DNA of 64,000 nt from Candidatus Thiodiazotropha sp. (GCA_023838465.1 JAIVEQ010000003.1:1-64000); one strand, 5' to 3'. Shown: positions 25,956 to 36,465, counted from the stretch's first letter. A program made the numbers and translations. The notes: a model not told the origin generated them from the sequence alone.

Positions 25956-27541
25956 TGTTTTCGGTACTCGAAACGAATGACCCGACCGAGTTGCGGCACC
26001 CAGCCCGGGTCGATGTCCCAACCGCCCCGCCGCAGCCCAATATCCACCGTATCCGAAGGAAGAATCAGGTGTACCTCAGTCTCTGACACCCGTAGATGAC
26101 CAGGTCTCAGCAACAGTCTGTCCAGGGCGGACAAGGGTTCATCGGTGTGGCCAAAAACGTACTCACTTCCCCTGGGTGCGGGGGCGACGTCGTCAGCTAT
26201 CCGGGCAGCAATAGCCTCAGATACAACCCTCCCCCAGGACAGCGCGGAGTCAGGATGACACTGCTCATCAATGTCACTGGGTGGTTCGCGTAGACCGGCA
26301 AAGACCTGTAGCAGACCTGCATCACGACACCAGGCGGCTCGGCGGGCCGCCGGTGACAGGCGATCGAACACCATATTCAATAAATAAGTACCCAAGGCCA
26401 GCATCGCCTGGTTGACATTGATACTCTGCTCCCGCTTTCTCAGTGCAAAGCGAATCAGGAACAACAGGCCACCACAACCAACCGGGATCCCAGAGGTGCC
26501 GGTCATCGTCAGATCGGCATCTGATGAGGCTGATTCACTGGCCCGCTCAGATTTGACATCCACAGACATCGGTGCTGAATCGAGAGTGTTTTCCAGGGTG
26601 TCAAAACTGGCCGCCCTGAGGTCCTTTACGAACATCATCTCTGGCGCAGCACTCATGTCAGTACCCTCTAAAGAGTGGTTCTCTGCAAGTCGATGCGGTT
26701 GCGCCAATAACTGTTCGAGTCGAGTCTTCAGCTGCGTATAGCCGGCCACCACTGGCAGGTCTGCCAGGAGCTGAAACGCACCGAACAACAAGGTTGCCGA
26801 GTCTGCATCTGCACAGCGGCGCAATAGATCGTGCTGAGGTGCCGGCAATGAGGTCAATAAAGCTGAGTCGCCCTGCCAACCCCCACTGTCCAGCACTTCA
26901 TCACCGACAACGGTTGCTGCTACGATCAGCGCTCTTCCAGCTGCGGCACTTTGTGTGGCATTAAAACGTGTCAGCCAGGCCGGACCGGGATCGTCGGCCA
27001 GTTCGACGATGCACTCCGCTGCTGTCTTCGGATCGATGGTCGCCAACTTGATGAGTAGTCGTGGCAGTGCCTGAGCATCCGCATCATCATCCAACAATGC
27101 TCGCGACCACCAGGGCAGTGCACCGTTTCGCACAAGCTGCTGAATATGGTGGCGGCGTGCGCTAATCAAGCTAGGGAAAATAGCCAAGGTATCAGACAAC
27201 AGCGCCTGGCCGGGTGTGAAGCCCGTTGTTGACAGGATCCGTTCCAGTCCGTTCAATAGCGCCCTGCCCCAGGACTCCACGATATGATCGACCAGTCCCG
27301 GTTCGGCAACAACTGAGGAATCAGCCAACTGTATCCGAATGTTCAGCCTGCGAACGGCAACCAGGCAGTCGGTATTCAAACCCAAACGTTGGTACAGGCC
27401 ACCTATGTTTTGCTCCAGCACTCCGGGCAGTCGATCGGTAACCATGCGGTCCAGTTGCCGCTGCAATCTATCAGCGTCGTCCCTATCACAGACACTGTAG
27501 CGGTTACGCATCTGTCGAATCTGTAGATCAGGCACGCTCAT
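25952..27541 (-). CDS. Contractile injection system tape-measure protein (Afp14-like)
   Basis: A 529-aa protein matching the CIS tape-measure family (CIS_TMP). Its N-terminal segment has the AD.LQRQLDRMVTDRLPGVLEQ pattern, and it ends in the family signature VDIGLRRGGWDIDPGWVPQL then GRVIRFEY. It is expected to lie in the tube lumen and set particle length. It is 3 nt downstream of the 960-aa gene and overlaps the ATPase start. Confidence 0.85.
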   Translation of the reverse strand: MSVPDLQIRQMRNRYSVCDRDDADRLQRQLDRMVTDRLPGVLEQNIGGLYQRLGLNTDCLVAVRRLNIRIQLADSSVVAEPGLVDHIVESWGRALLNGLERILSTTGFTPGQALLSDTLAIFPSLISARRHHIQQLVRNGALPWWSRALLDDDADAQALPRLLIKLATIDPKTAAECIVELADDPGPAWLTRFNATQSAAAGRALIVAATVVGDEVLDSGGWQGDSALLTSLPAPQHDLLRRCADADSATLLFGAFQLLADLPVVAGYTQLKTRLEQLLAQPHRLAENHSLEGTDMSAAPEMMFVKDLRAASFDTLENTLDSAPMSVDVKSERASESASSDADLTMTGTSGIPVGCGGLLFLIRFALRKREQSINVNQAMLALGTYLLNMVFDRLSPAARRAAWCRDAGLLQVFAGLREPPSDIDEQCHPDSALSWGRVVSEAIAARIADDVAPAPRGSEYVFGHTDEPLSALDRLLLRPGHLRVSETEVHLILPSDTVDIGLRRGGWDIDPGWVPQLGRVIRFEYRKQ

Positions 27542-27544
27542 TTG

Positions 27545-30427
27545 CTAGGGTGTCCGGAACATTACGTCAGCGACTGGCTGGAAGCCGTCCTTGCCGAGCA
27601 GATCGGCGATCGGTTTGATACGTTTCAGCTTAGCCGTTGCAGTGGCGTCGGTTTTGAACTGGGTCTGGGTCTTCACCAGTGCCTTGACCGGATCACCACC
27701 GCTGTCAGCTAGATTTTTCTTGAAACCAGCGGTGACTTCGGCAGAGGGCGGACTAGCGGCAATGGTATCGATCTCCTTGGCAATCTTGTTGACCTTGGGG
27801 GCGATTGCCTTGCGCAATTTATCCACGCCTTCACTGCCTCCCAACAGCTTTCCAGCCTCATCACTAGGTAGCTTGAGCACCTCACCGACGGTGACATCGG
27901 CTCTGGCGGTACCTACCAGGTTGCTGGCCGGTTGTCGTTTGAGACCGCTATTGACCGCCTGCCACAGCTCACGGGAATTTGCCTGCTCGTAGACACGCAC
28001 CGAGCCCTCGTGTACCAGCTCCTGATTGAGGCTGGCTCCCGCTGGCAGACCACGTTCGTTGAGAGCCGGGGTCATATTGGCTGCACGTTGGATGCTGCGC
28101 AGGCTGGCCTCCGCAGCCTCGGGACTCTGCGATGCAATCAATACCTTTATGGTGTCAAAACCGTTGACGTCCATCCCCTGTGCATCAGCAACAACATCGA
28201 TTGCCCGCTGTCTACGCAGCACTGGGTCATCGATTTGCTCTGCAAGTCTGGCATCCTCGGCGTCTACCTGGGCGAAAAAACCATCCCACATCTCTGGGCT
28301 GGCAAGTTCAGGATTGGCGGTAACAGCACTGTAGGCAATCACCTCCCGCACCACCGGTGTACCCAGTGCCGTCTGCGCCGCTACCTGCTGAGTCTGGGAT
28401 TGGGCCAGGTAATGGTCACGGAAGGTTTGAGTCGACGCCGAAGTTGTTGTAGTGCTGGCCGTATCTATACTGTCGATAAACGCCAGGAACTGATTGAACA
28501 GTTCGAACAGCACATAGATTACGTCGAGCAGCACCATGCGCTGCTTTATGTAAACGGCGAAATGGCGTGGCAGAGCATCCATGCCGAAGTACTCGCGGAT
28601 AAACTGAATCAGTCGGTCACGGGCGAGACTGGAGTAGGCGCCGTCGGATTGGCCTGGTGGGCGACTGTACCAGTCGTTCAGCGATGCCTTTGTATCCTCT
28701 GCCGTGACGCCAACCACTGGGTGGCGGCGGCGTAGTCCCTGCAAAGGAATGATCACCTTGACCAGTTCAACATCGCGGTTCACCAGTAGGTCGGTGTCGC
28801 GCAACATAATCATGACTGTCGAGCGGAACACACTGATGAAGCGGGTAAACAGCCGGGTGATCGCTGAGAACGCTTCATCACTCTCCTCACAGAGGTTTGA
28901 TAGGATGCTACTAACTCTGTCATCGATAGCGAACAACCGATCCACCCGCACCGGGTCCTTGTCGAAGACATTGTTGATGTCCTCCAGCACATCATCATCG
29001 TGCAGGGCAACCACATAGTAGGGAATCACACTGGTGCCGCAGAAGTACCTGTCGATCTGCCGCTCCACAAGATGGACGTTGGCGAATCCAGGGATCTGCT
29101 CAAGCAGATTGCTACTGGTGTCGGTATCCGGATCGAACAAATCGGGCAGGGTGGTATAGGGATCGAACGGCAGAAAACCGACTGGTGGGATATGCCGGAA
29201 GCCACGCTCATACAAATTCATTGCAGGAGCGGCCTGTTGCCCAAAGGTCTCAAGGGGCACTTTCGACAGGCTCTGCTTGAGCATGCACTGGAATTGGTGC
29301 AGGCGTGCGTCGGCGGCCGATTGTGTCGGTGCACCGAAGTGGGTGCGGGTCCAGTTGGCAGCGTTGGTCGCTGCAAGCCCGCGTCGCGGTATCCATTGGT
29401 CGAGGAATATAATACTGCTGTCGAAGCCGATGTAGGCCATGGCCAACGGAACGGCGCCTGCCTGCTGACAGCTGTTACCAACCGCTTCACAAAATGCATT
29501 TTCGCGGAGGAACTCCGGGTCCCAGCGCTCGATAAGCGAATGCTCGAAGACATCGTAGTAGTAGGCAGACAGAATGCCACGTAGTGTCCAAGAATGGGCG
29601 ATGTTCAATTCACTGGGCGGATCGGCAGGGAAGCGTACCAGCGACAGCCCGAAGCCACCGCGCCAGCCGTTACTTTCACAGCGAGCCGGTCCCTCTCCGG
29701 CACAGACTTCACCATAAACCTTGGCATCGCCTTCCGGGCTTTCCCTTGGCTCAATCATTAAAAGATAGGGTCCTGGTGGCAACGCAGAACCGGGTGTACC
29801 GGCACCACCATTGAACGGCTCGAGACACAGGCAGGACTGAAACCGCTGACCGCTGTCGGCGACCTGACGTGGTTCGCTTTGGAAGCGTGGTATCAGATCG
29901 CGAAAACAGAAACAGAACTCCTGCCCCACCACGATCGGACGACCGATACCATCAAATGCAACACCAGGCTGCAGAGTAAATTGTGTGTCCAAGGATGTTC
30001 CACCCGTGATTGGGTCGTTGTCGGTGCCCGGTTGCGGATAAGGCTTCAGAGTTGCTTCCAGCCCCCTCAACCCCAGACCCCAACTTATACCCGGCGGAAA
30101 AATTTGCGCCAGCAGACGCAGTCGCTGATCCCAGTAGCTGTCCTGCTGTCGGAACGCCTGAGCTGTGAGAAAACGGCCATCGAACCAGTTAATGCGAAAC
30201 AGGCCATTCTTGCCGGTGATAGATGCTGAACCAGGTGGCGCCTTGGCAAGCTGATCGGCAAGCATCTCGATCACTTGGTCGCGGCTGTAGGCACCAAGCA
30301 GGTTGTTCCCCAATGGGCTGGAAAAGTTGTAACCAAGCTTCTGATTCCGGACGTTCTCGAATAACGCCTGATTCAATGCCTGGGTGCTGAAAGAGTTGTC
30401 GCCATTTGATGAATTGTCGACGCTCAT
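27545..30427 (-). CDS. Large eCIS-associated protein, function unknown (960 aa)
   Basis: A 960-aa protein starting MSVDNSSNGDN at 30427, with GAGGAGAG upstream; the frame stays open another 153 nt but without a ribosome site. Residues about 75-175 (FRINWFDGRFLTAQAFRQQ, LQPGVAFDGIGRPIVV) share a pattern with the 419-aa protein upstream, so the two have a common N-terminal domain. The C-terminal 250 residues are Ala-rich and helical. No catalytic motif is seen. Position between baseplate genes and tape measure suggests a baseplate-periphery, lid or fibre-like part. Confidence 0.75.
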   Translation of the reverse strand: MSVDNSSNGDNSFSTQALNQALFENVRNQKLGYNFSSPLGNNLLGAYSRDQVIEMLADQLAKAPPGSASITGKNGLFRINWFDGRFLTAQAFRQQDSYWDQRLRLLAQIFPPGISWGLGLRGLEATLKPYPQPGTDNDPITGGTSLDTQFTLQPGVAFDGIGRPIVVGQEFCFCFRDLIPRFQSEPRQVADSGQRFQSCLCLEPFNGGAGTPGSALPPGPYLLMIEPRESPEGDAKVYGEVCAGEGPARCESNGWRGGFGLSLVRFPADPPSELNIAHSWTLRGILSAYYYDVFEHSLIERWDPEFLRENAFCEAVGNSCQQAGAVPLAMAYIGFDSSIIFLDQWIPRRGLAATNAANWTRTHFGAPTQSAADARLHQFQCMLKQSLSKVPLETFGQQAAPAMNLYERGFRHIPPVGFLPFDPYTTLPDLFDPDTDTSSNLLEQIPGFANVHLVERQIDRYFCGTSVIPYYVVALHDDDVLEDINNVFDKDPVRVDRLFAIDDRVSSILSNLCEESDEAFSAITRLFTRFISVFRSTVMIMLRDTDLLVNRDVELVKVIIPLQGLRRRHPVVGVTAEDTKASLNDWYSRPPGQSDGAYSSLARDRLIQFIREYFGMDALPRHFAVYIKQRMVLLDVIYVLFELFNQFLAFIDSIDTASTTTTSASTQTFRDHYLAQSQTQQVAAQTALGTPVVREVIAYSAVTANPELASPEMWDGFFAQVDAEDARLAEQIDDPVLRRQRAIDVVADAQGMDVNGFDTIKVLIASQSPEAAEASLRSIQRAANMTPALNERGLPAGASLNQELVHEGSVRVYEQANSRELWQAVNSGLKRQPASNLVGTARADVTVGEVLKLPSDEAGKLLGGSEGVDKLRKAIAPKVNKIAKEIDTIAASPPSAEVTAGFKKNLADSGGDPVKALVKTQTQFKTDATATAKLKRIKPIADLLGKDGFQPVADVMFRTP

Positions 30428-30446
30428 GTCTGCTCTCCTCGATTGT

Positions 30447-31706
30447 TCAGGCAGCGCCCAGTGTCCAGACGCGGATGACGTTGATATCTCTGCCACGACC
30501 AGCACCGCTGATCGGTTCATCCCACCAACCATCAAGCGGCTGACCAGTGGTAGCCATGACCGGTTGAGGCCCACCACCAATCAGGTGCAATTGCAAACGG
30601 GTATCGGCAACCGGTGCAGCCGCCAACGCGACGGTGACCACGTCACCCACCACGGTTACGGTTGAAGCCAGCGGAGGAGTCCAGCCGGTGCCTTCCAGCG
30701 CATGGACCATGATCGAATCGGCACTGACGGTTGCGGCCTCCAGATCGGCAGAGAACTGCAAGGTGTATTCTGGAAGCGTCGCTGCATCGGCAGTTTCACT
30801 GTTGTCGCTGCTTGACAGCAGCTTCAGTGACGGGGTCGTGTCAGCCCCTGCAAGGCGTTGTCGAATTGCCTGCTCGGCGGTCATCTGCACTGCCGGGAGC
30901 AGCGCGCGGGTGCTATTGTCGATCGCCTCGACGCGGGTGATTTCGGTGGTGGCGCTATCCTCGTGAACCAAATCAACGACAGCAAGCAACAATGGTGCTT
31001 TTTCGGTGGCGGTCCAGAGCTGCTGCAGGCTCAATCCGGCCCCAGGGTAGTCGAGCAGAAAATCGAGCAGACGAGCACGCAGGTCGCCGTGGCTGTCGGC
31101 TGCGCCTGGGGGCCACCAGTCGCGCTGTAGGGGATGCGGATCCACTGGCGCTTCAGCCACCATATCGATACGAAAACGGTCGTTGACACGTGAAAACGCC
31201 AACGCTTCACTGGCATCCCCGCAGGGTGGTGTGATGGCTGGCACCTGGTTGCTCAGGCAAGACTCATAACACAGGGTTATATAGGCACGGCGGATGTCCG
31301 AAAGCGGTTCGTCGGCCGGATCCTCCGGTGTGGCCGCAGGTGATAATGCCAAGGTTTCCCAGATATCGCTGGTATGCAAGCCGATGATATCGAGACACTG
31401 CGGTTCATTGACGTAGATTTCGCGACCGTAGACGTCGATGGCCAGCCCTTCGCCAACAATCAGCCGTGATTGTGGAGGATCCACCGGCTCGGCGCTGACT
31501 CGCAGGCCACAGACCGTACCCAGGCCGTGCAACAACGTATTGTGCAGCCGTCGTCGTAACACCATCCCATTCTGCTCGGCCTGAAAATCATCGGCACCAA
31601 GAAGCTGGCCGTAGTGATAACGCAAGCGAGACCAGGGATCACCGGGCAGGGCTGGGTCACTACCATCGCAGTGCATGAATTGTGCATCTCCATGAGAGTT
31701 GCTCAT
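30447..31706 (-). CDS. eCIS-associated protein sharing a domain with the 960-aa protein
   Basis: A 419-aa protein starting MSNSHGDAQF at 31706 with GAGGGAGAG just upstream. Residues 25-105 contain RLRYHYGQLLGADDFQAEQ, RRRLHNTLLHGLGTVCGLRV and VGEGLAIDVYGREIYV, a conserved domain of eCIS loci. The last 120 residues have a beta-rich pattern with an immunoglobulin-like feel (LQFSADLEAATVSADSIMVH). A structural surface or baseplate-associated role is likely; no enzyme motif is present. Confidence 0.75.
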   Translation of the reverse strand: MSNSHGDAQFMHCDGSDPALPGDPWSRLRYHYGQLLGADDFQAEQNGMVLRRRLHNTLLHGLGTVCGLRVSAEPVDPPQSRLIVGEGLAIDVYGREIYVNEPQCLDIIGLHTSDIWETLALSPAATPEDPADEPLSDIRRAYITLCYESCLSNQVPAITPPCGDASEALAFSRVNDRFRIDMVAEAPVDPHPLQRDWWPPGAADSHGDLRARLLDFLLDYPGAGLSLQQLWTATEKAPLLLAVVDLVHEDSATTEITRVEAIDNSTRALLPAVQMTAEQAIRQRLAGADTTPSLKLLSSSDNSETADAATLPEYTLQFSADLEAATVSADSIMVHALEGTGWTPPLASTVTVVGDVVTVALAAAPVADTRLQLHLIGGGPQPVMATTGQPLDGWWDEPISGAGRGRDINVIRVWTLGAA

Positions 31707-31732
31707 TGCAGTCTCTCCCTCGTTGTCATGGT

Positions 31733-34195
31733 TCAGCACGCCCGCGGCGTGCACTCATTATTTGATAGCCTGCTGGTTTCAAGTCGTACTTCTCCGGGAT
31801 TAACCGGCCACGCCTGCGACAGCGTTCTATCGCGCCCAAGTGGAGCGGTTCCCAACAAGGCCGGCTGCCAGCGACCGCTACCGCCCAGGCTGGTACCGAG
31901 ACCGACATAGCTGTTGCTGCCCACCACCAGCCCGGCATCCAGCCAACAGAGAGTGTGCAGAGTGTGAGCCGGTTTCCATGCCTCCACTGCCTCTTCAACT
32001 ACAGCAGCCAGATCGCCTTCGTAGGAGGAAAAAATCACCACACTAAAGCGGTGGGCATACTGGCGATAAAAGCTGATCGTCGGGTCCAAATTCAACGCTG
32101 GCGGAAGCTCGCCGGGTGGACAGGGCGTATCACCCTGCTCACGAATTGCAGCACGCCGAGCCAGCAGCCGTGAATGAGCCGACAACAAGTCGTTTTCCCA
32201 GCCGGCCGAAGACAAGCCATCTGCCTCACTGCCGCCCAGTTGCAGACTGCCGAGGTGACTCTCTTCGCCGCCACCGATGGCACCCAGCGTCGACGGGCTG
32301 GTACGCCGCAGGCGGAACGACTCAACCACTGCAACCCGCCCCTCGGTGAGGATTGCGCACAGCCTCTCAAGTCCAGCCTGAGTGCCGCGCTGGCGATAGA
32401 GTGTCAACAACTCTGAAAGCAACTGGCGCTGAACTGACTCTGCAATGCGTGAATCGAAACTCATGGCAATGAAACAGCCGAGCCATTCCAGTGCCTCTGG
32501 CGGGCAGACGCGGGGGTCAAGCAGTTGATGAAACTGATCTATGCGTTGGTTGAATTCGGTGTAGAGTCCCTCGAACAACGACAGAGCCTGATCAGCCTCG
32601 TTTGCGATCGCAGCATCTGCTGACCAATATGCCGGCAGATGCTCGAACAGTGACGGCCGGCAATGACTGACACGGAGCGCTCGCACAACCGGGCTGCGAC
32701 GACTGCTGCCATGGAGGCGTATTCGCAGCCACAGGTAGCGGCCAGGAGGGTTACGAATCAATCCCTCAAGCGTCAGCATGTTTTCCGCCACCTCAGGTAT
32801 GTCGCGGGGACTATACTCATCCTCGGATGGCAATTTGCGGCCAACCGGTGGTAGTGCGACATCGGCCTGATAGACACGTCGATCGAGCACGTCCAACGGT
32901 AGCCAACCTTCCTGATCTTGCGGTGTACGTGATGCCAACGGTCGTCGCATCCAGGCAGTGGCCACAGCATCCTCATCAACCATCGACAAGTCAATCAAGC
33001 CATGCGGCGGGCGCGCTGTGCGTTGCACGGCCTGCGCTGGCAACACGTCAGAGCAGCGCACGCTGACTTCCAACTGAGTGCCCGGAGGTAGGCAGGCATC
33101 GATGAAGATCCGGTGCCATTGACAGGCAATCGCCTCTGAATCCAGCGCAAAGGTTTCGACCTGCCCCGTGGTGACTCGATCCGCGATTGATGGGGTCAAG
33201 GGGCGGGTTGCTGCAGTAGTGGTTGCCCAGACACGGCAGTCGGAACCAACGAATAATCCGCGGCTGTCGAAGCCGCGCGACTCCCACTGCTCCTCGACTG
33301 CCAGACGCGTCGCATCGAGCAGGTAGCTGCTGAAGAGAAAGACCGTAGGCCGTTTGGCATCCGATTGTGCCTCACCCATATAAAGACATTCGGGCTCAGC
33401 CAACAGCAGATGCAGGGGATCGTCGAGATCGGTTATGTCAAAGGTTGTGATATTAGTAGCCGTCAAACGAAGTAGTCCATGCTGAACCTCTGTTTCGATT
33501 GCACGTAGCAGTGCTACCGCCGGCCCCTCTGGATGACCACTTACTGCAATCGGAACCCGGTCGTCGCTACCGAGATCGATGCATTCCCACTCACCACCGT
33601 AGTCCTGTCGCCAAAGCTGGGCATTATCGACATCGCAGGCCAGTAAACCCCAACTGCAGGCGGCCAGATCGTCAAAGTGAGTGCTGACGGGAGGTGACAT
33701 AAAGGCCAGCTGGCGCAGGTCTTCCGCCGCCAACAGACGAACTCGCTGCGCACCTCTTTCGAGAAGCCAGAGGCGTCCGAAGGGATCGGCCGACAGGCTG
33801 GTGGGCTGATCGAATAAGCGACCTCCACTTGCAGTAGACAGGTTGCTAAAGCGAGTCGTATCGGATTGATGCTTGGTAGATTCAACTGCCGGAACTGTCA
33901 GCGATCGCCAACCATCGTCCGCAAGCCAAAGCAGGTCAGTGCTGGGATCGGCCAACAGTGTATAACCCGTTGCGCAATAATCTGGCGCGCAGCATACATA
34001 CTGTGCTGTGCCACGCAGTTGGCGTAATTCGTGGAAGTCAGCATCCGCCATCCGCTGCCCTTCGGTTACACCATCGACCTGCTCGTGCATGGCGAGTTGA
34101 ACGCTGGCACTTAGCAGGTGCAGCTGTAGGTTCTCGAAGTCGCAACGTTGCCATTGATCGACACCGCAGAGATTTTGGAAGCGGGGTGTTTTCAT
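31733..34195 (-). CDS. gpI-type phage tail / baseplate protein
   Basis: An 820-aa protein. Its C-terminal third carries the phage tail protein I pattern (SLFEHLPAYWSADAAIANEA, FNQRIDQFHQLLDP, PEALEWLGCFIAMSFD, YRQRGTQAGLERL), which links baseplate wedges to fibres. The first 450 residues form a beta-propeller-like region with repeated FGRLWLLERG-type blades. The start at 34195 has GGAGG 10 nt upstream and overlaps the 48-aa gene by ATGA. The stop lies 26 nt before the next start. Confidence 0.85.
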   Translation of the reverse strand: MKTPRFQNLCGVDQWQRCDFENLQLHLLSASVQLAMHEQVDGVTEGQRMADADFHELRQLRGTAQYVCCAPDYCATGYTLLADPSTDLLWLADDGWRSLTVPAVESTKHQSDTTRFSNLSTASGGRLFDQPTSLSADPFGRLWLLERGAQRVRLLAAEDLRQLAFMSPPVSTHFDDLAACSWGLLACDVDNAQLWRQDYGGEWECIDLGSDDRVPIAVSGHPEGPAVALLRAIETEVQHGLLRLTATNITTFDITDLDDPLHLLLAEPECLYMGEAQSDAKRPTVFLFSSYLLDATRLAVEEQWESRGFDSRGLFVGSDCRVWATTTAATRPLTPSIADRVTTGQVETFALDSEAIACQWHRIFIDACLPPGTQLEVSVRCSDVLPAQAVQRTARPPHGLIDLSMVDEDAVATAWMRRPLASRTPQDQEGWLPLDVLDRRVYQADVALPPVGRKLPSEDEYSPRDIPEVAENMLTLEGLIRNPPGRYLWLRIRLHGSSRRSPVVRALRVSHCRPSLFEHLPAYWSADAAIANEADQALSLFEGLYTEFNQRIDQFHQLLDPRVCPPEALEWLGCFIAMSFDSRIAESVQRQLLSELLTLYRQRGTQAGLERLCAILTEGRVAVVESFRLRRTSPSTLGAIGGGEESHLGSLQLGGSEADGLSSAGWENDLLSAHSRLLARRAAIREQGDTPCPPGELPPALNLDPTISFYRQYAHRFSVVIFSSYEGDLAAVVEEAVEAWKPAHTLHTLCWLDAGLVVGSNSYVGLGTSLGGSGRWQPALLGTAPLGRDRTLSQAWPVNPGEVRLETSRLSNNECTPRAC

Positions 34196-34338
34196 GCCGA
34201 CGCCTCCGGGCACATGCAAGCGCCTGCTCGGCCGCAACTGGCGCAAGACAACATTGTACACATGCCCACTTCCACAGGCGTGACATCACGAATCAGCCCG
34301 GTCCTGTTGTGGGTTTGTTGTTGTCGTCTAGTCAACAT
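34192..34338 (-). CDS. Small cysteine-rich eCIS protein (48 aa)
   Basis: A previously easy-to-miss gene of 49 codons. It starts with ATG at 34338, 7 nt inside the end of the baseplate J gene, and ends in an ATGA overlap with the gpI-type gene. The second half is cysteine rich: C27, C32, C35, C41 and C43 in MCTMLSCASCGRAGACMCPE. GCGAGAAGA precedes the ATG. The tight overlaps on both sides show it is translated within the operon. It could bind a metal or be oxidised in the mature particle; it has no PAAR signature and I recognise no family. Confidence 0.6.
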   Translation of the reverse strand: MLTRRQQQTHNRTGLIRDVTPVEVGMCTMLSCASCGRAGACMCPEASA

Positions 34339-36465
34339 TCTTCTCGCTCAACAGGTACAGGGAACTGGCCCGGATCACCGCCAGCTGCTGGTTCTTCGCG
34401 TTCGATCGGCTCGGCATTTTCGGCTTCGCTGATCTGCACCCCACGTAATACCGGCAATTGCCATTTGTGCAGGCGGATTTTTCCGCTGCGAGTGGTCGGT
34501 TTTCCTGTGGCGTCTATCTCATCACCTTCCAACAGCACTTCGGAAACAAGTCTGATGCCCTCAACCTTGAGCACTGCGGCCTCGACATCAGCAGCACTGA
34601 CAGCCCGTCCAAACGGCCAGCCCTGCCCCGCCGGGCCATACGGCGGCAGCGGCGCCAGGTATTGACGGATTGCCAGTTCAAGCCAGCGGTGGACGGTTTC
34701 GAAGCCGTAACCTGCTTCTATCTCGAATGCCACAGATACCCACAGAGGCACGTATTGCGGTGGCGTGACGTACAGCTCAGTGGTTACCAGCCGACGTAAT
34801 TCCAGCTCTTCGCAGACTCGACGCAACATGATCTGATCCGGTATCGGTTCGTTGGGGTGTATCGGGTCGTAGGCGGGGACAATCACCAGCGTCACGACAC
34901 CTGGTACCTCATCGATGCGCTCATGGGGCTTGTGACGCGGCAGGACATGCACACGGCCAACGTCGACTCCAGGAGTGTTCTGCGCCAGCTCGACAAAATC
35001 CAGTGCCACCACCGCCATAGCGGTAACTGAGACAGCGAATCGCCTCTCCGGGGCGCGGGACGCGGCCATGGATGCCGTCGCCGAAACTTATCACACCCGT
35101 CGTCAAATCCAGCTCGTAATGGCGGTCATCAGGTAGTGACAATGTCAGACTCTCGGTTTGCTGCCAGTTCTCCCATTGCCCAGCCTCGCGCAGCTGCAAC
35201 AACAACGTATCTGCGAGTACCGGCGACTTGCTGACCTGGACCTGCTGGCCGGTCTGCCCGCTGCCGTAGCCAAGCAATTCGCCTGCCGCGGTCACAGCCT
35301 GTTCGACCGCCACCGTATTGCCCGCAAGGTGGTGCAGACGCGGCTGTGGATAGTCCTCACCAGGTCGACGGACACGAATCCAGGTCAGCACCCGGGCCTG
35401 ATCGTCAGCCTGCTCCAGTCGCGGCGGCAACTCACCAACACCGAGCAGGTCAGGATCGAGTAACCCGGCCCAGTCGTTGAACTGAGTCAATCCTCCCGGT
35501 TGCACTGCGGGTAATTGCAAGCGCACCACACCACTGCGAGTCAGTGCCTCGGTCTGATCGCTGGCGACAGTGAGTCGCTGATAAACAATATTATCCACTA
35601 GCGGCTGGTCAGCAGGATTGAAGCGCCCGGTACCGATATGCCAATCGAGTGGTAGACGGTCGGTCTCGCTGCCAGACTCTGGGCACGCTCGATGATCCTC
35701 GGCACCGCAGAGTGCATCATCCACACGTACACCGAGCGACAAAGACTTACCGGCAATGGCGAGCCGTAATTGCTGCATACGCGATAGCAGGGCCGCATCT
35801 TCAAATCCCTTGATTAGGGGTTCAGGCGCCAGCAAAGCTATCCACAAAGTCTCATCGAGGGTGCTGGCGATAGACGTAACGGTTGGTAGAACGCCGGATT
35901 CCACTTCCGGCAGCGGCACGCTCTGGTAATAGCCGTGCGCAATTATGGACGGTGCGGTCTTGCCAGCTTCGGCGTAGTGGTCCTGAAGCAGGAAATCCAT
36001 GCCCTCGGCACCGACGATATCAGCCGCCGGATCCGGCACTGGTTGCTTGACATAGGCTCGCGTTTCAACCGGCAGCACGGTGAGTTCATCAGTGACCTGA
36101 AACTCGGTCTTGCCTGCGGTTACCAGGGTTCGGGCGGCGCTACCTCCGAAGGGTAGGTTGATCGGTGTATCCTGCCCCTTGGGTAGGTCAAAACGAACCA
36201 GTACCCTGGCGAGCGTGGCTGTCTGCAGCGGGATGTTGAGCAAGTTGAGAAATTCGCGTCGAGCCTTTTCCGGCGCCCGATTCATGCGATACAGCAAATT
36301 CTCACCAAGGTAGGCAAACAGCTCCAGCAGCACGATGCCGGGATCGGACGGGTTGTGATCGGTCCATGTTTCGCTGTGCACAGGAATGCGGCGCACCAGT
36401 TCGTCGCGCAGTTCTTCCCAGTTGCGGTCGTCAAGTCGGATGTCGGGCAGACTGGCCATGTTCAC
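34332..36465 (-). pseudogene. Baseplate J-like (wedge) gene, internal deletion plus frameshift
   Basis: The N-terminal part (36465 to a stop at 34921) runs from DIRLDDRNWEELRDELVRRI to ISFGDGIHGRVPRPGEAIRC and LSYRYGGGG, then falls into a spurious tail. The C-terminal part continues in the +1 frame (DFVELAQNTPGVDVGRVHVL ... GWPFGRAVSAADVEAAVLKV) and ends at 34332. Homologues have roughly 85 residues between these two blocks, so about 250 nt seem deleted near 35003-35016 with a frame change; a T4 run at 34995-34998 is another weak point. The gene starts with GTG in a GTGA overlap with gp25. Wedge J proteins are essential, so this matters for particle function. Confidence 0.8.
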
